From Maritalea porphyrae (lineage in GTDB: Bacteria; Pseudomonadota; Alphaproteobacteria; Rhizobiales; Devosiaceae), in NCBI RefSeq assembly GCF_030159895.1, contig NZ_BSNI01000002.1, forward strand, positions 1,638,306-1,702,305: a stretch of DNA of 64,000 bases. The letters run 5' to 3'. Below are positions 16,841-26,248 of this stretch, piece after piece. A program made the translations under genes and the position numbers. Under the pieces are notes generated by a model. It ran no database searches and was not told the DNA's origin. It was given only the letters and a program-made list of their open reading frames with translations. The first letter of the stretch is position 1; each line of letters opens with the position of its first letter.

Positions 16841-17959
16841 GTGGTTAGTTTGGAGCAATTCTCGAGCCTAACAAAACTCTTATATCAGGCGGCAATGGAC
16901 GGGCAGTATTGGAGCGAGTTTGTTGGCATGCTTTCGCAAGTGACTGGTGTTCCACAGTCATTCCTGATTGGAATTGGTGCGAATGCACAGCAACCTTTCC
17001 AGCCTATCACGCCAAACCTTAGCCCTGAATTCCTTGCTTCATATGGTTCTACCTATGGCAGACACGATTCCTGGTTGCAGGCTTTTCAGCAGCTTGGCGC
17101 CAACAAGATTTGGAGTACCGATGAGGTACTTGGTCGCCGGGAAGTGGAGCGATCAGTGTTATATAACGAATGGTTGCGCCCACAAGAAGACATTGTACGC
17201 GGCGTTGGCGGTGTTGTTTCCAGAGAGTATTCTAGAACGATCGTTTTGGGCGCAAATATTCGTCGGAACGATAACGACTTTTTGGAACGGGAATGGCAAG
17301 CAACTGCGGAGTTTCTTATTCCACATATTCGCCAAGCGTTCGCGATGTCGTTGGTCATTGGCGAAGAACAAATCAAAGCAAATGTTGAGACTGAACGACA
17401 CGGCAGCAGGGTTGGAGCAATTTGCGTGGTAAGCGCAGCAGGAATGCTGATTTATGCAAATGATGTCGCAAAATCGCTTATTGAAAAAGAGAAGGTTTTT
17501 GCAATTGGGCGAAGTGATAGATTACATATGCTTGATGTCAATTGTGCGCTTGACTATCAAGTTGCGTTATTCGGCATGTTGTCGCCAAGCTCTATTCGCC
17601 CAACAATCACGACGGGATTTTTGCCAGAACTCGGTACGTTTGAAATGAGGTTCGCCAAAATTGAACCGTTTGAAGTTCCAATTCCGTTTTCATTTTCTCC
17701 CGACAAACCTGTGTTGCTGATAACTTTAGCGGAACACCGACATTCAATTGATCAAGCCGGACGACTCGAAAAGCGGTTTGGCCTTACGTCTGCCGAGGCG
17801 AGCATTATAGAACGGTTTTCGTGTGGGCATCCATTGCGGGACATTTCCATCCAAAGGCAGGTAAGTGTAAATACTGTGCGCAATCAAATGAAAAATGCGA
17901 TGCAAAAAATGGGTGTAAGTACGCAAGTTGAGTTGATGAGACTGTTGCGGCACATCTAG
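16841..17959 (+). CDS. LuxR-type HTH regulator (second of a tandem pair)
   Basis: A 372-residue paralogue of the preceding protein sharing the N-terminal landmarks YNEWLRPQEDI, VLGANIRRNDND and LIPHIRQAF. It also has the C-terminal LuxR-type HTH (LTSAEASIIERFSCGHPLRDIS, then TVRNQMKNAMQKMGVS). The start is a GTG at 16841 with an AGGTGAG about 11 bases upstream, a rather long spacing. The 75-base gap after the first regulator contains no terminator, so the pair is probably one transcript. Ligand and targets are unknown; the divergent surface protein and the downstream amidase-like gene are candidates. Confidence 0.8.
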   Translation: MVSLEQFSSLTKLLYQAAMDGQYWSEFVGMLSQVTGVPQSFLIGIGANAQQPFQPITPNLSPEFLASYGSTYGRHDSWLQAFQQLGANKIWSTDEVLGRREVERSVLYNEWLRPQEDIVRGVGGVVSREYSRTIVLGANIRRNDNDFLEREWQATAEFLIPHIRQAFAMSLVIGEEQIKANVETERHGSRVGAICVVSAAGMLIYANDVAKSLIEKEKVFAIGRSDRLHMLDVNCALDYQVALFGMLSPSSIRPTITTGFLPELGTFEMRFAKIEPFEVPIPFSFSPDKPVLLITLAEHRHSIDQAGRLEKRFGLTSAEASIIERFSCGHPLRDISIQRQVSVNTVRNQMKNAMQKMGVSTQVELMRLLRHI

Positions 17960-17988
17960 CGTTGTTATTGTTCACAAGCGAAGGAATT

Positions 17989-18690
17989 ATGCAGAACCTG
18001 ACCAAACCAATTGTTGCTGTTTTGATGGACGAGAACACCAGTTCCGGTGGCAACCAATACGCCATGGGGAAGGGGTATTTCACTGCCATCACCCAGGCCG
18101 GTGCCTTACCGCTCGGTGTGCCGTATGAAACTGAGATATTGGCAGACATTATTTCTAAGTGCGATGGGCTTTTGTGTCCCGGTGGTCGGTTTGCTTATGC
18201 TGATAGCTGTTACAGGGATGACTTAACTTCGAATTCGCCGTCCTCTGACCGGTTGGCGATCGAAACAGCGCTGATCAAAGGTTTACTTGCCCTCGACAAG
18301 CCTGTTTTGGGCATATGCGCGGGCATGCAGCTTCTTGGCTGCTTGCATGGCGCAAAAATGACCCCGGACCTAGTCGCTACAGAACCGGATGCGCAAATTC
18401 ATGACCAAGACGGTCGCGCGCACTGGATCAGCATTGTTGCGGGTACCAAGCTTCATCAAATCCTTGGCGTCGACAAAATTGAAACCAATACCTTTCACCG
18501 CGAGGCGCTTGTGGAAGTGTCAGATGAAGTGCAAGTCAGTGCTTATGCTCCGGACGGGATTATCGAAGCGATTGAGTTGCCCAAATATCGGTTCGCCGTT
18601 GGGGTGCAGTGGCACCCAGAAAAGATGTTGTCGACAAACCATAGCAAAAGAATTTTCGCTGCATTTGTCAGCGCGTGTGATCAAAGCTAG
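17989..18690 (+). CDS. Gamma-glutamyl-gamma-aminobutyrate hydrolase family protein (peptidase C26)
   Basis: A 233-residue class I glutamine amidotransferase-like hydrolase, the PuuD type that releases GABA from gamma-glutamyl-GABA in putrescine breakdown. The nucleophile cysteine is in LGICAGMQLLG and the catalytic His-Glu pair in VGVQWHPEKM; CPGGRFAYAD is the family oxyanion/substrate segment (most relatives have PGGxDvxP). ATG 17989 is chosen because AAGGA lies 4 bases upstream; the earlier TTG has none. It follows the second LuxR gene by 29 bases and may be in its transcript. No other putrescine gene is near, so the exact substrate is open. Confidence 0.85.
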   Translation: MQNLTKPIVAVLMDENTSSGGNQYAMGKGYFTAITQAGALPLGVPYETEILADIISKCDGLLCPGGRFAYADSCYRDDLTSNSPSSDRLAIETALIKGLLALDKPVLGICAGMQLLGCLHGAKMTPDLVATEPDAQIHDQDGRAHWISIVAGTKLHQILGVDKIETNTFHREALVEVSDEVQVSAYAPDGIIEAIELPKYRFAVGVQWHPEKMLSTNHSKRIFAAFVSACDQS

Positions 18691-18761
18691 TTTTATGTCT
18701 TTGCCAAACTCAGCTTTTGGTCCTATAACGCGCCCCATTCTTGAGTTTGCAGAGCTAGGCA

Positions 18762-19766
18762 GTGATTTTGGACCCCAAAGCACGTACATTTTCCGTTGCA
18801 CCGATGATGGAATGGACAGACAAAAATTGTCGGTTTTTCCACCGCCATTTGTCGCGGCATGCGTTGTTGTTCACCGAAATGGTGACCAGTGCGGCACTGA
18901 TCCGCGGTGGCGCTGACTGGTTGCTCAATTACAATGACGATGTGGAGCATCCAATCGCGGTGCAATTGGGCGGCTCTGATCCGGCTGAGTTAGCAAAAGC
19001 GACTTCTTTGTGTGACCAATTCAAATATGACGAGATCAACCTCAATGTGGGCTGTCCATCTGATCGCGTCCAGTCAGGAAAATTTGGCGCATGCTTGATG
19101 GCTGAGCCAGAATTGGTTGCCGACTGCGTGCGCGCCATGCGGGACGCCACAGACCGTCCCGTCACCGTTAAATGCCGTATTGGTATTGATGATCAGGACA
19201 GCGAAGAGGACTTGCGCATTTTCGTTGACCACATGCTCGAAGCCAAGGTGGGCGCGCTTTATGTCCATGCGCGCAAAGCGTGGCTGAAAGGTTTGTCGCC
19301 GAAAGAGAACCGAGAAGTTCCACCGCTGGACTATGACCGTGTCTATCGGCTCAAAAAACATGTCGGTGATCTGCCGCTAATGATCAATGGCGGCATTGAA
19401 ACCCTAGAGCAGTGCGACGAGCATTTGCAGCATGTCGACGGCGTGATGCTTGGCCGCGCCGCTTATCATAATCCGGGATTGTTGTTTGACGTCGATCAGC
19501 GGTATTTCGGTGACAAAAGTGAAAGCATCTCACTTGATTCACTTTGTGAAGTGATGATGAATTATGCTGAAATTCAAATGACTAAGGGCGCCAAATTGAA
19601 TCAAATTGTGCGCCATATGCTTGGCCTTGGTTTCGGCAAGCCTGGTGCGCGCCGTTACCGCCAGTTGCTCACTGTTGAGGCGGTGAAGCCGGGGGCATCG
19701 CCGCAACTTATTGCGGATGCATTTGAGATATTGAAAGCTGGTCGTTTGCTAGCCGAAGCCAGCTAA
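18762..19766 (+). CDS. dusA: tRNA-dihydrouridine synthase A
   Basis: A 334-residue FMN enzyme reducing uridines 20/20a in the D-loop of tRNA. Typical features are the opening FSVAPMMEWTD, EMVTSAAL, LNVGCPSDRVQSGKFGACLM with the proton-donating cysteine, VKCRIGID, and the substrate-binding YVHARKAWLKGLSPKENR found in DusA. The start is a GTG at 18762, since the frame is closed shortly upstream. It converges on the retropepsin-like gene with a 4-base overlap of the two ends. Confidence 0.93.
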   Translation: MILDPKARTFSVAPMMEWTDKNCRFFHRHLSRHALLFTEMVTSAALIRGGADWLLNYNDDVEHPIAVQLGGSDPAELAKATSLCDQFKYDEINLNVGCPSDRVQSGKFGACLMAEPELVADCVRAMRDATDRPVTVKCRIGIDDQDSEEDLRIFVDHMLEAKVGALYVHARKAWLKGLSPKENREVPPLDYDRVYRLKKHVGDLPLMINGGIETLEQCDEHLQHVDGVMLGRAAYHNPGLLFDVDQRYFGDKSESISLDSLCEVMMNYAEIQMTKGAKLNQIVRHMLGLGFGKPGARRYRQLLTVEAVKPGASPQLIADAFEILKAGRLLAEAS

Positions 19767-20452
19767 TCTCGCAATTCGAGTGCGTCTTTGGTGACGGTGT
19801 AAGATGTCAGCGTCTCCAAAAAAGTCATGCCTAAAAGGCTGGTTTCCAGCCGTCCGCGTTCGGCCACAAACGCATCAATATTGCGCCGTTCAATGTTGCC
19901 AACCTTGATCGTTTCAAGCCGTGTGAATGCTGCACGCGCTTCGCCGTTTGCCGTTTGCACGGGGACATTGTAGCGCAATTGTTCAATGTTTACGCCAGCA
20001 CGTTTTGCATCATCAACAGTGAGAACGACAGAGGTTGCACCTGTGTCGAAAATGAAGCGCACATCGCCACCATTTACCTCTCCTGCCACGATAAATGAGC
20101 CGCCCATGGAGCGCCGAAAGCGCACTGTGTCTCCTGCTTCGCTTACATATGCTGAACCTGGGTTTAGTTCCGAAAGAAAGCGCGATCCATATTGTTCGAG
20201 TTCTGTGCGAAAGCTGTAGCCAAAGATCGCGAGCGCAAAAATGCCGACCCACAAAATCGCGCCAGAAAGCATTTCATTGAAACGGATGCGGCGACCAAAG
20301 CTGCCGCCTGCAACCAAAACAAGTACAGCGACCATAACCACTAGTTGACCGAACTGATCCTGCTGTAGGCCAATTAGTGAGCCCACGTCAGCGGAAATCA
20401 AAAACGCAAGTGCCACTGCAACAATCAGGGCCATCCCGATAAAGAGCATCAT
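19763..20452 (-). CDS. Retropepsin-like aspartic protease (TIGR02281 type)
   Basis: A 229-residue membrane protein. Three hydrophobic stretches occupy roughly residues 1-85 (a leading anchor and two more segments), then a periplasmic or cytoplasmic retropepsin-like domain starts near residue 110. The catalytic aspartate is in FIFDTGATSVVLT and the conserved LLGMTFLETL lies near the C-terminus. The length and layout match the clan-AA aspartic protease family found in most alphaproteobacteria, whose substrates are little known. The cobS gene ends 30 bases upstream on the same strand and could precede it in a transcript. Confidence 0.85.
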   Translation of the reverse strand: MMLFIGMALIVAVALAFLISADVGSLIGLQQDQFGQLVVMVAVLVLVAGGSFGRRIRFNEMLSGAILWVGIFALAIFGYSFRTELEQYGSRFLSELNPGSAYVSEAGDTVRFRRSMGGSFIVAGEVNGGDVRFIFDTGATSVVLTVDDAKRAGVNIEQLRYNVPVQTANGEARAAFTRLETIKVGNIERRNIDAFVAERGRLETSLLGMTFLETLTSYTVTKDALELRD

Positions 20453-20482
20453 TATCTCCTTGGTGGCGCGAAGCTCGCGCGG

Positions 20483-21337
20483 TTATTGCCCCACACCCAA
20501 CATAAAGGAAGACAATATGGCGATTTCAAGTAGCAACTGCGCAGCACCTATTGTGTCGCCTGTCTGTCCGCCCAACATTTTGCCAAGCAACATGCGCCAC
20601 AAAAACAGCGCGACAGAGGCAAAGATCAGTGCTAATAGCCAGCGACCCAAGCCACCAAGCGGCACCATAAGTAGAAACGACACGGCTACTGCGAGCGCGA
20701 TACCAATGTAACATGATTTGGTTTCTAAACTGCCTGCATTTGCCGAAATACCGTCAGCGCGGGCAGGGGGGAGCTGTTGCGCTATCCAAGTTGCGCCGGA
20801 TCTAGCCAAAACGCCAGCACCCAGCCAGATGGCTGCCGCCGCAACAGGGGCCACCGTTGCAAGGGCGCCAAGGCTAAAAACACGCAACGCAAAGGGTGCA
20901 ACGATGCCCAACACACCATAGGTGCCATGTCGACTGTCGTGCATGATCTCAAGCTTGCGCTCTAGCGTTTGCCCACCAAAGAGCCCGTCCATCGCGTCAG
21001 CAAATGCATCCTCGGCCATGGCGCCGGTGACAATTGCAGAAAGACCCACTGCGAACGCTGCCGCAAAATAGGCAGGAACGCCAAGAACGCACAGCAGTAG
21101 CAAAACAAAAGCTGGTCCAGCTCCAATAATCAGGCTTGGGAAAGCAAGAGGGCGCACCATAGCCGCAAAATCAAACTTATCATGGCCATAGTCACCGGCT
21201 GGCAAACGCGAATAGAACCGCAATCCCATCAGCATGGCTTCAACCAAGTTGGTTTTGGTTTGATCCTGTGGCGCATCGCCGCGATTGTCGTTTCGTGGCT
21301 TTGGTGCAGACGTCTTGCCGCTTTTGGTCAATTGCAT
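20483..21337 (-). CDS. cobS: Adenosylcobinamide-GDP ribazoletransferase (cobalamin synthase)
   Basis: A 284-residue inner-membrane enzyme that joins adenosylcobinamide-GDP to alpha-ribazole, the last assembly step of cobalamin. Family landmarks are GLRFYSRLPAG after a 35-residue polar head, the metal-binding MAEDAFADAMDGLFGG, MHDSRHGTYGVLG and several Gly/Ala-rich membrane helices. The polar N-terminal extension is longer than in E. coli CobS. It is divergent from cobT with only 57 bases between the starts, so both share a regulatory region. I see no cobalamin riboswitch there. Confidence 0.93.
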   Translation of the reverse strand: MQLTKSGKTSAPKPRNDNRGDAPQDQTKTNLVEAMLMGLRFYSRLPAGDYGHDKFDFAAMVRPLAFPSLIIGAGPAFVLLLLCVLGVPAYFAAAFAVGLSAIVTGAMAEDAFADAMDGLFGGQTLERKLEIMHDSRHGTYGVLGIVAPFALRVFSLGALATVAPVAAAAIWLGAGVLARSGATWIAQQLPPARADGISANAGSLETKSCYIGIALAVAVSFLLMVPLGGLGRWLLALIFASVALFLWRMLLGKMLGGQTGDTIGAAQLLLEIAILSSFMLGVGQ

Positions 21338-21394
21338 TTCCTCACAACTGGGGTAAGAAGAGCGACCCCATTAACTGATCCACGAGTCGATAGC

Positions 21395-22426
21395 ATGTCA
21401 GAACCTACCGTAAAAAGTCCTTTCGCCGATTTTGAAGAATTGTTGGCGCTTTTGCCACTTGGCAGCGAACAAGCTGTGGATGAAGTCCGCGCGCGCGACG
21501 CACAATTGACCAAACCAGCCGGATCGCTTGGTGAGTTGGAAAAAATGGTCGAGCATTTGGCCCGCTGGCAGGAAAAAGGCAAGCCAACACTGAACAATCC
21601 AATGGTTGCGATTTTTGCTGGCAATCACGGCGTGACCGCACAAGGTGTTTCCGCATTTCCACCCGAAGTCACCGTGCAAATGGTCGCCAACTTCACAAAT
21701 GGCGGCGCTGCAATTTCTCAGCTTTGCGCGCTGCACGAGTTGAATTTGCGGGTGTTTGAACTGGCACTTGAATTGCCAACCGGTGATTTTACGCAAGAAG
21801 CGGCAATGGACGACAAAACCTGTGCCGCCACTCTTGCTTACGGAATGGAAGCAATCGCTGGAAAGCCAGACCTGTTGTGTATCGGTGAGATGGGGATCGG
21901 CAACACAACATCAGCAGCAGCTGTTTATGCAGCGCTGTTTGGCCGTTCTGGCGAAGACTGGGTTGGTCGAGGCACAGGCGTCGACGATGAAGGTCTGGCG
22001 CGCAAAGCAAATGCAGTTGATCGCGGTCTTGAAATACACAAAGACCATTTGAAAACACCATTTGACGCGCTGGCAAGGCTCGGGGGGCGCGAGATTGCAG
22101 CTATGGCAGGTGCGATCATTGCGGCGCGCCACAATAAGATTCCGGTGATCGTTGATGGTTTTGTGGCCACTGCAGCGGCGGCAGTTGTTTATGCCGCCAA
22201 CCCAATGGCGCTTGATCACTGCATCTTTGCGCACCAATCCGCAGAAGCAGCGCACAGTGGTGTGTTGGCTAAGATGGGCAAGAAGCCACTGTTCGATTTA
22301 GGTATGCGTTTGGGTGAAGGCTCAGGTGCCGCAATCGCCGCTTCAATTGTTAAGACAGCGTTGCATGTCCACAATAACATGGCGACATTCGAAGAAGCTG
22401 CGGTAGCAGGTAAGTCACAAAACTAA
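21395..22426 (+). CDS. cobT: Nicotinate-nucleotide-dimethylbenzimidazole phosphoribosyltransferase
   Basis: A 343-residue enzyme making alpha-ribazole phosphate from dimethylbenzimidazole and nicotinate mononucleotide, supplying the lower ligand that CobS attaches. Visible features are LTKPAGSLGELEKM, FAGNHGVTAQGVSAFP, the GEMGIGNTTSAAA phosphate-binding loop and FDLGMRLGEGSGAA, which holds the catalytic glutamate region. ATG 21395 gives the usual length; the 71-residue extension possible from 21182 would overlap cobS and has no family match. It is divergent from cobS. Confidence 0.95.
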   Translation: MSEPTVKSPFADFEELLALLPLGSEQAVDEVRARDAQLTKPAGSLGELEKMVEHLARWQEKGKPTLNNPMVAIFAGNHGVTAQGVSAFPPEVTVQMVANFTNGGAAISQLCALHELNLRVFELALELPTGDFTQEAAMDDKTCAATLAYGMEAIAGKPDLLCIGEMGIGNTTSAAAVYAALFGRSGEDWVGRGTGVDDEGLARKANAVDRGLEIHKDHLKTPFDALARLGGREIAAMAGAIIAARHNKIPVIVDGFVATAAAAVVYAANPMALDHCIFAHQSAEAAHSGVLAKMGKKPLFDLGMRLGEGSGAAIAASIVKTALHVHNNMATFEEAAVAGKSQN

Positions 22427-22437
22427 AAACTGTAAGT

Positions 22438-23952
22438 CTATGACTTTGCGTAGATTTCAAGCTTGCGCTTTTTGACAACTGGCGCCATTGCATTCATCAC
22501 CCGAGATTTCGGGAAGCTTGCAATGGCCTCAGTGCCAAAGCGAAGTTTTGAGAATAGATCAAAGCGACCTTGGTGCAATTCCATAATCTTCTGAACGATC
22601 GGCAGGCCAAGGCCCGCGCCTTGTTCAGCCGTTTTCGCCGCAAGCGAACCTTGCCCAAATGACGAGAGCACTGTGGCGATTTCGCTTTCAGGAATACCAG
22701 GACCATTGTCGCGCACAGACATGATTTGAGTGCTGTCTTCGCCTTCACCTATTTTGAATATGATCCGTCCACCTTCAGGGGTAAATTTGATGGCATTCGA
22801 CAAGAGGTTCAGACAAACCTGACGGATGGCGCGTTCATCGCCCCAAAGACGCGGCAAATCATCGTTGAAGTCTGCAACAAGTTCGATGCTCTTGGCACGG
22901 GCGCGAATTTCCAACATACGACGACAGTCTTCACCAATATCGACGAGGGAAATGGCTTCTTCGCTTAGGTCATACTTGCCCGCTTCAATGCGCGACAGGT
23001 CGAGCAATTCATTGATGAGATTAAGCAAATGTTCGCCAGATGCGTGGATGTCACCCGCATAGTCTTTATATTGTGGGTTTTCCATTGGACCCAGCAATTC
23101 AGACTTCATAACTTCTGAAAAACCAATAATTGCGTTAAGCGGTGTGCGCAGTTCGTGGCTCATTGTGGCCAAGAAACGTGACTTGGCGATGTTGGCTTGC
23201 TCTGCCTCGCGCCGTGCTTCGTCGGACATGAGCTTGGCTTCTTCAAGCTCAAAGATCAGAGAATCTTTTTCAGCACGGTGTTCGATCGATTTAAGCGCAG
23301 AACTATGCAAGGTGCGCGATAGATAGTTGAAGAACACGCCACCACCAATGGCGAGAACAGCCAAAGCGTAGCTCAGCATGCCACCATGTAGAACTAGCGT
23401 GGCGCCCACGGCGATAATCGCTGGAAGAGAATTTGCAAGCGTTGCCGCAGGAATCGCGCGACTAGAAATAGCGTTTGCCGCAATTCCCACCATCAAGATG
23501 GCCCATTGGATAACAAATACATCCGGGCTTAGGTTCATAAAAGGGAAAACGGCCAAGCTGGCCCATGCCAACCCATAAACGCTTTCAACAATAATAAAGG
23601 TTGTCGTGCGGCGTCGCGCTTCAAATTCAATTTTTTCGGCATTCAGAAATTGGCGACATGTCAAAACAACGCAGAGGTGTGTGGCAATAACTGCGCCTGA
23701 CCAAATGGCAACCGCGAGGGGCTTTACCCACAAAAGCGCCAGAAGTGCGAGCACGATTATCAATACCGGCATGCCCCATGCGCCTGACAAACGCGTGTTC
23801 GCATATTCGCTAAGCAATTCAAAGTCGTAAGACGCTTTGGTGCCGGAACTTGATGTGAGTTTTTGCCGCGCATCACTAACCGTCCGCTGACGCGACCGTG
23901 ACGCGCTAGGACGTGTTTTTCCTGCTTGGTTTTGCAGTGATGTTGTGGACAT
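22438..23952 (-). CDS. Membrane sensor histidine kinase
   Basis: A 504-residue hybrid-free histidine kinase. A Ser/Arg-rich cytoplasmic head of about 45 residues precedes about six hydrophobic helices (residues 60-210), a coiled-coil linker rich in Glu/Ala, the phosphoacceptor His266 in MSHELRTPLNAIIGFSEV, and an HATPase domain with NLLSNAIKFTPEGG, RDNGPGIP and GAGLGLPIV. The core resembles the PdhS/PleC/DivJ group of alphaproteobacterial kinases. No response regulator is adjacent, so it is an orphan kinase here. ATG 23952 is preferred to the TTG three codons earlier. Confidence 0.88.
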   Translation of the reverse strand: MSTTSLQNQAGKTRPSASRSRQRTVSDARQKLTSSSGTKASYDFELLSEYANTRLSGAWGMPVLIIVLALLALLWVKPLAVAIWSGAVIATHLCVVLTCRQFLNAEKIEFEARRRTTTFIIVESVYGLAWASLAVFPFMNLSPDVFVIQWAILMVGIAANAISSRAIPAATLANSLPAIIAVGATLVLHGGMLSYALAVLAIGGGVFFNYLSRTLHSSALKSIEHRAEKDSLIFELEEAKLMSDEARREAEQANIAKSRFLATMSHELRTPLNAIIGFSEVMKSELLGPMENPQYKDYAGDIHASGEHLLNLINELLDLSRIEAGKYDLSEEAISLVDIGEDCRRMLEIRARAKSIELVADFNDDLPRLWGDERAIRQVCLNLLSNAIKFTPEGGRIIFKIGEGEDSTQIMSVRDNGPGIPESEIATVLSSFGQGSLAAKTAEQGAGLGLPIVQKIMELHQGRFDLFSKLRFGTEAIASFPKSRVMNAMAPVVKKRKLEIYAKS

Positions 23953-24045
23953 GAAACGCAATACTCACAAATTGTCCGGCGCTGAGCGCAAATCTCTGAT
24001 ATCAAAAGACTAGCCAATGATGGTTAATCTCTGGTTACGGTCCTG

Positions 24046-24606
24046 ATGCAGCTGCCAAGAATTTTGAAACTTCTTCAATTTGCCATGCGCTTTGCGATTG
24101 CGCTGTTGTTTGGGGCTGCGCTGATTTGGATGGTATTGGCCACTAGTGACGAATTGCCCAGCAATATCAGTGGTGTTGCAAGAGTTGTCGACGGCGACAG
24201 CCTTGAAGTTGCCGGTGAAAATGTCCGAATAAAGGGGATAGACGCCCCCGAACTTGATCAAGAATGTAACGCAAATGGAGCCGCCTGGGCGTGCGGTCAA
24301 AGTGCAAAACGGGCTTTGACCGAATTGATCGGCGGCGATCTAGTCCAATGCCGCGTAAGTGGACGCGACAAGTATCGCCGGTACTTGGCAATTTGCGAAG
24401 TGCAGGGCAAAGACATTGGCAAATGGATGGTCACCCACGGTTGGGCTATCAGCTATGGCGACTATGAGTTTGACGAAGCAATAGCGCGAAGAAGCGGTTT
24501 TGGCATTTGGCAGGGTGAATTTGATACGCCACAAAACTGGCGACAAAAATCACAAATTCAAGGTGGCGGGTTCAGTGTTTTTGAATGGCTGGCGAATTTT
24601 CTCTAA
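24046..24606 (+). CDS. Thermonuclease family protein (staphylococcal nuclease-like)
   Basis: A 186-residue protein with one N-terminal membrane anchor (residues 13-32) and a staphylococcal-nuclease (SNase, PF00565) domain. The conserved VVDGDSLEVAGENVRIKGIDAPE has the Ca-binding aspartates and first arginine. SGRDKYRRYLAICEV and WMVTHGWAISYGDY supply the rest of the active site and core. It is probably an exported or membrane-bound nuclease facing the periplasm; the physiological substrate is unknown. The gene lies divergent from the histidine kinase, with 93 bases between their starts. Confidence 0.87.
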   Translation: MQLPRILKLLQFAMRFAIALLFGAALIWMVLATSDELPSNISGVARVVDGDSLEVAGENVRIKGIDAPELDQECNANGAAWACGQSAKRALTELIGGDLVQCRVSGRDKYRRYLAICEVQGKDIGKWMVTHGWAISYGDYEFDEAIARRSGFGIWQGEFDTPQNWRQKSQIQGGGFSVFEWLANFL

Positions 24607-24693
24607 GAAGAAGTCAATTCCATCAATGGGTGAATAGGTTGCTAGATTTTCCAATTCAGTGTAGAAACGCAGCTCCATTTAGCATGATTTCCT

Positions 24694-25185
24694 ATGAAAG
24701 GCATTTCCGTGCTTGACAAGATTGATCGAAAAATCCTCGCGCTTTTGCAAAAAGACTCCACAACTCCTGTGGCAGAAATTGGCAAAAAAGTTGGCCTTTC
24801 AACCACACCATGCTGGCGCCGCATCCAAAAGATGGAAGAAGATGGTGTCATCAAACGTCGCGTTGCGATTTTGGACCCCGCGAAGGTAAATGCGGGCGTT
24901 ACCGTTTTTGTTTCAGTGCGCACCAACCAGCATCATGACAAATGGCTCAAAGAGTTTGCGGCCGTCGTTGAAGCCCATGACGAGGTGGTCGAGTTTTATC
25001 GCATGAGCGGTGACGTTGATTATGTGTTGCGCGTCGTCGTGCCAGATATCGCGCACTATGACCGCTTCTACCAAAAACTTATCGCAGAAATGTCGATGAG
25101 TGATGTTAGCTCATCATTTGCTATGGAGCAGATCAAATACACAACGGCGCTGCCGCTTGAATTTGTTGGAAAAGACGACGACTAG
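24694..25185 (+). CDS. Lrp/AsnC family transcriptional regulator
   Basis: A 163-residue Lrp-type regulator: N-terminal winged HTH (LDKIDRKILALLQKDS, then VGLSTTPCWRRIQKMEEDGVI) and a C-terminal RAM ligand-binding domain (VEFYRMSGDVDYVLRVVVPD). Such proteins sense amino acids and act globally or on a neighbour. GTG 24709 would give a form starting closer to most relatives; the ATG at 24694 is the conservative choice. It converges with moaA (4 bases between their ends), so no target gene is evident from position. Confidence 0.9.
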   Translation: MKGISVLDKIDRKILALLQKDSTTPVAEIGKKVGLSTTPCWRRIQKMEEDGVIKRRVAILDPAKVNAGVTVFVSVRTNQHHDKWLKEFAAVVEAHDEVVEFYRMSGDVDYVLRVVVPDIAHYDRFYQKLIAEMSMSDVSSSFAMEQIKYTTALPLEFVGKDDD

Positions 25186-25189
25186 GTGT

Positions 25190-26203
25190 CTATCCGCCTG
25201 TTACTGACATGTGACGAGAAACGCTGCGTTGCGGCTTTTTGCGATCAATTTCAAAGTCATGCCCTTTGGGCTTGATATCCATTGCATGATCAAGCAGCTT
25301 GTCGACGGCTTCAACGCCGCCTTCGCGCAATGGATCACGCAGGCGCACCATATCGTCTTGTCCAAGACACAAATAAAGATCGCCAGTTGCCGTCATGCGA
25401 ACTCGATTGCATCCTTCACAGAAATTGTGGGTGAGGGGTGTGATTAGTCCCAGCCGACCGCCGGTCTCTTCAATGCGTAAATAGCGCGCAGGCCCGCCGG
25501 TCTTATGTAGATCATCGTGCAGCGTGTAAGATTGCGATAGTTCTTCTTGGACCGTAGAAAGTGGCAAATACTGGTCCGCCCGTTCAATATCGACCGCGCC
25601 CATTGGCATCGTTTCAATTAGCGTTAGGTCCATGCCCTTTGAATGGGCCCATTCGAGCATAGGGGCAATCTCGTGGTCGTTTTCGCCTTTGAGCGCGACC
25701 ATGTTGATTTTCACCTTTAGTCCGGCCTCTAGGGCGGCATCAATGCCGTCAAGAACCTGGCTAAGCCTCCCCCAACGGGTAATTTCTGCAAATTTTGCAG
25801 CGTCTCTCGTGTCGAGCGAGACATTTACGCGGCGAACACCACTTTCAGCCAATGCAGTGGCGTGTCGGCGCAGTTGGCTGCCGTTGGTTGTTAGCGTCAG
25901 TTCTTCCAAACCATTTCCCAAATGTGCACCGAGGCGCTGAACCAAAGTCATGATATCGCGACGAACCAACGGTTCCCCACCCGTTAGACGTAGTTTCTTC
26001 ACGCCACGCGCAATAAACACTGAGGCTATCTGTTCGATTTCTTCTAGGCTCAGCACTTGGCTTTTGGGCAGAAAGCTCATGTTCTCCGACATGCAGTAAG
26101 TGCAACGGAAATCACAGCGGTCGGTCACTGAAATACGCAAATATTCCACGTGTCGGCCAAAATTGTCGATGAGTGGGCGATTGCTGTTAGAAGGCTTTAT
26201 CAT
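25190..26203 (-). CDS. moaA: GTP 3',8-cyclase (molybdenum cofactor biosynthesis)
   Basis: A 337-residue radical-SAM enzyme converting GTP to 3',8-cyclo-H2GTP, the first step of molybdopterin synthesis. The SAM cluster cysteines are Cys30, Cys34 and Cys37 (CDFRCTYC). A second cluster is in [15 protein letters not shown] with a further cysteine in LYLCLGQD, and the protein ends in the essential Gly-Gly (MSVTGG). ATG 26203 gives the family length; the frame is open to a TTG at 26251, but that would run into the transpeptidase terminator. No other moa gene is nearby. Confidence 0.95.
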   Translation of the reverse strand: MIKPSNSNRPLIDNFGRHVEYLRISVTDRCDFRCTYCMSENMSFLPKSQVLSLEEIEQIASVFIARGVKKLRLTGGEPLVRRDIMTLVQRLGAHLGNGLEELTLTTNGSQLRRHATALAESGVRRVNVSLDTRDAAKFAEITRWGRLSQVLDGIDAALEAGLKVKINMVALKGENDHEIAPMLEWAHSKGMDLTLIETMPMGAVDIERADQYLPLSTVQEELSQSYTLHDDLHKTGGPARYLRIEETGGRLGLITPLTHNFCEGCNRVRMTATGDLYLCLGQDDMVRLRDPLREGGVEAVDKLLDHAMDIKPKGHDFEIDRKKPQRSVSRHMSVTGG

Positions 26204-26248
26204 GTGCAGTAATCTATTTGGCTCGCCGGGAGTTGGCAATTGGTTCAA

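Noticed and set aside
21338-21394. A cobalamin riboswitch between cobS and cobT
   Set aside because: The 57-base gap is too short for the class and no B12-box sequence is visible.
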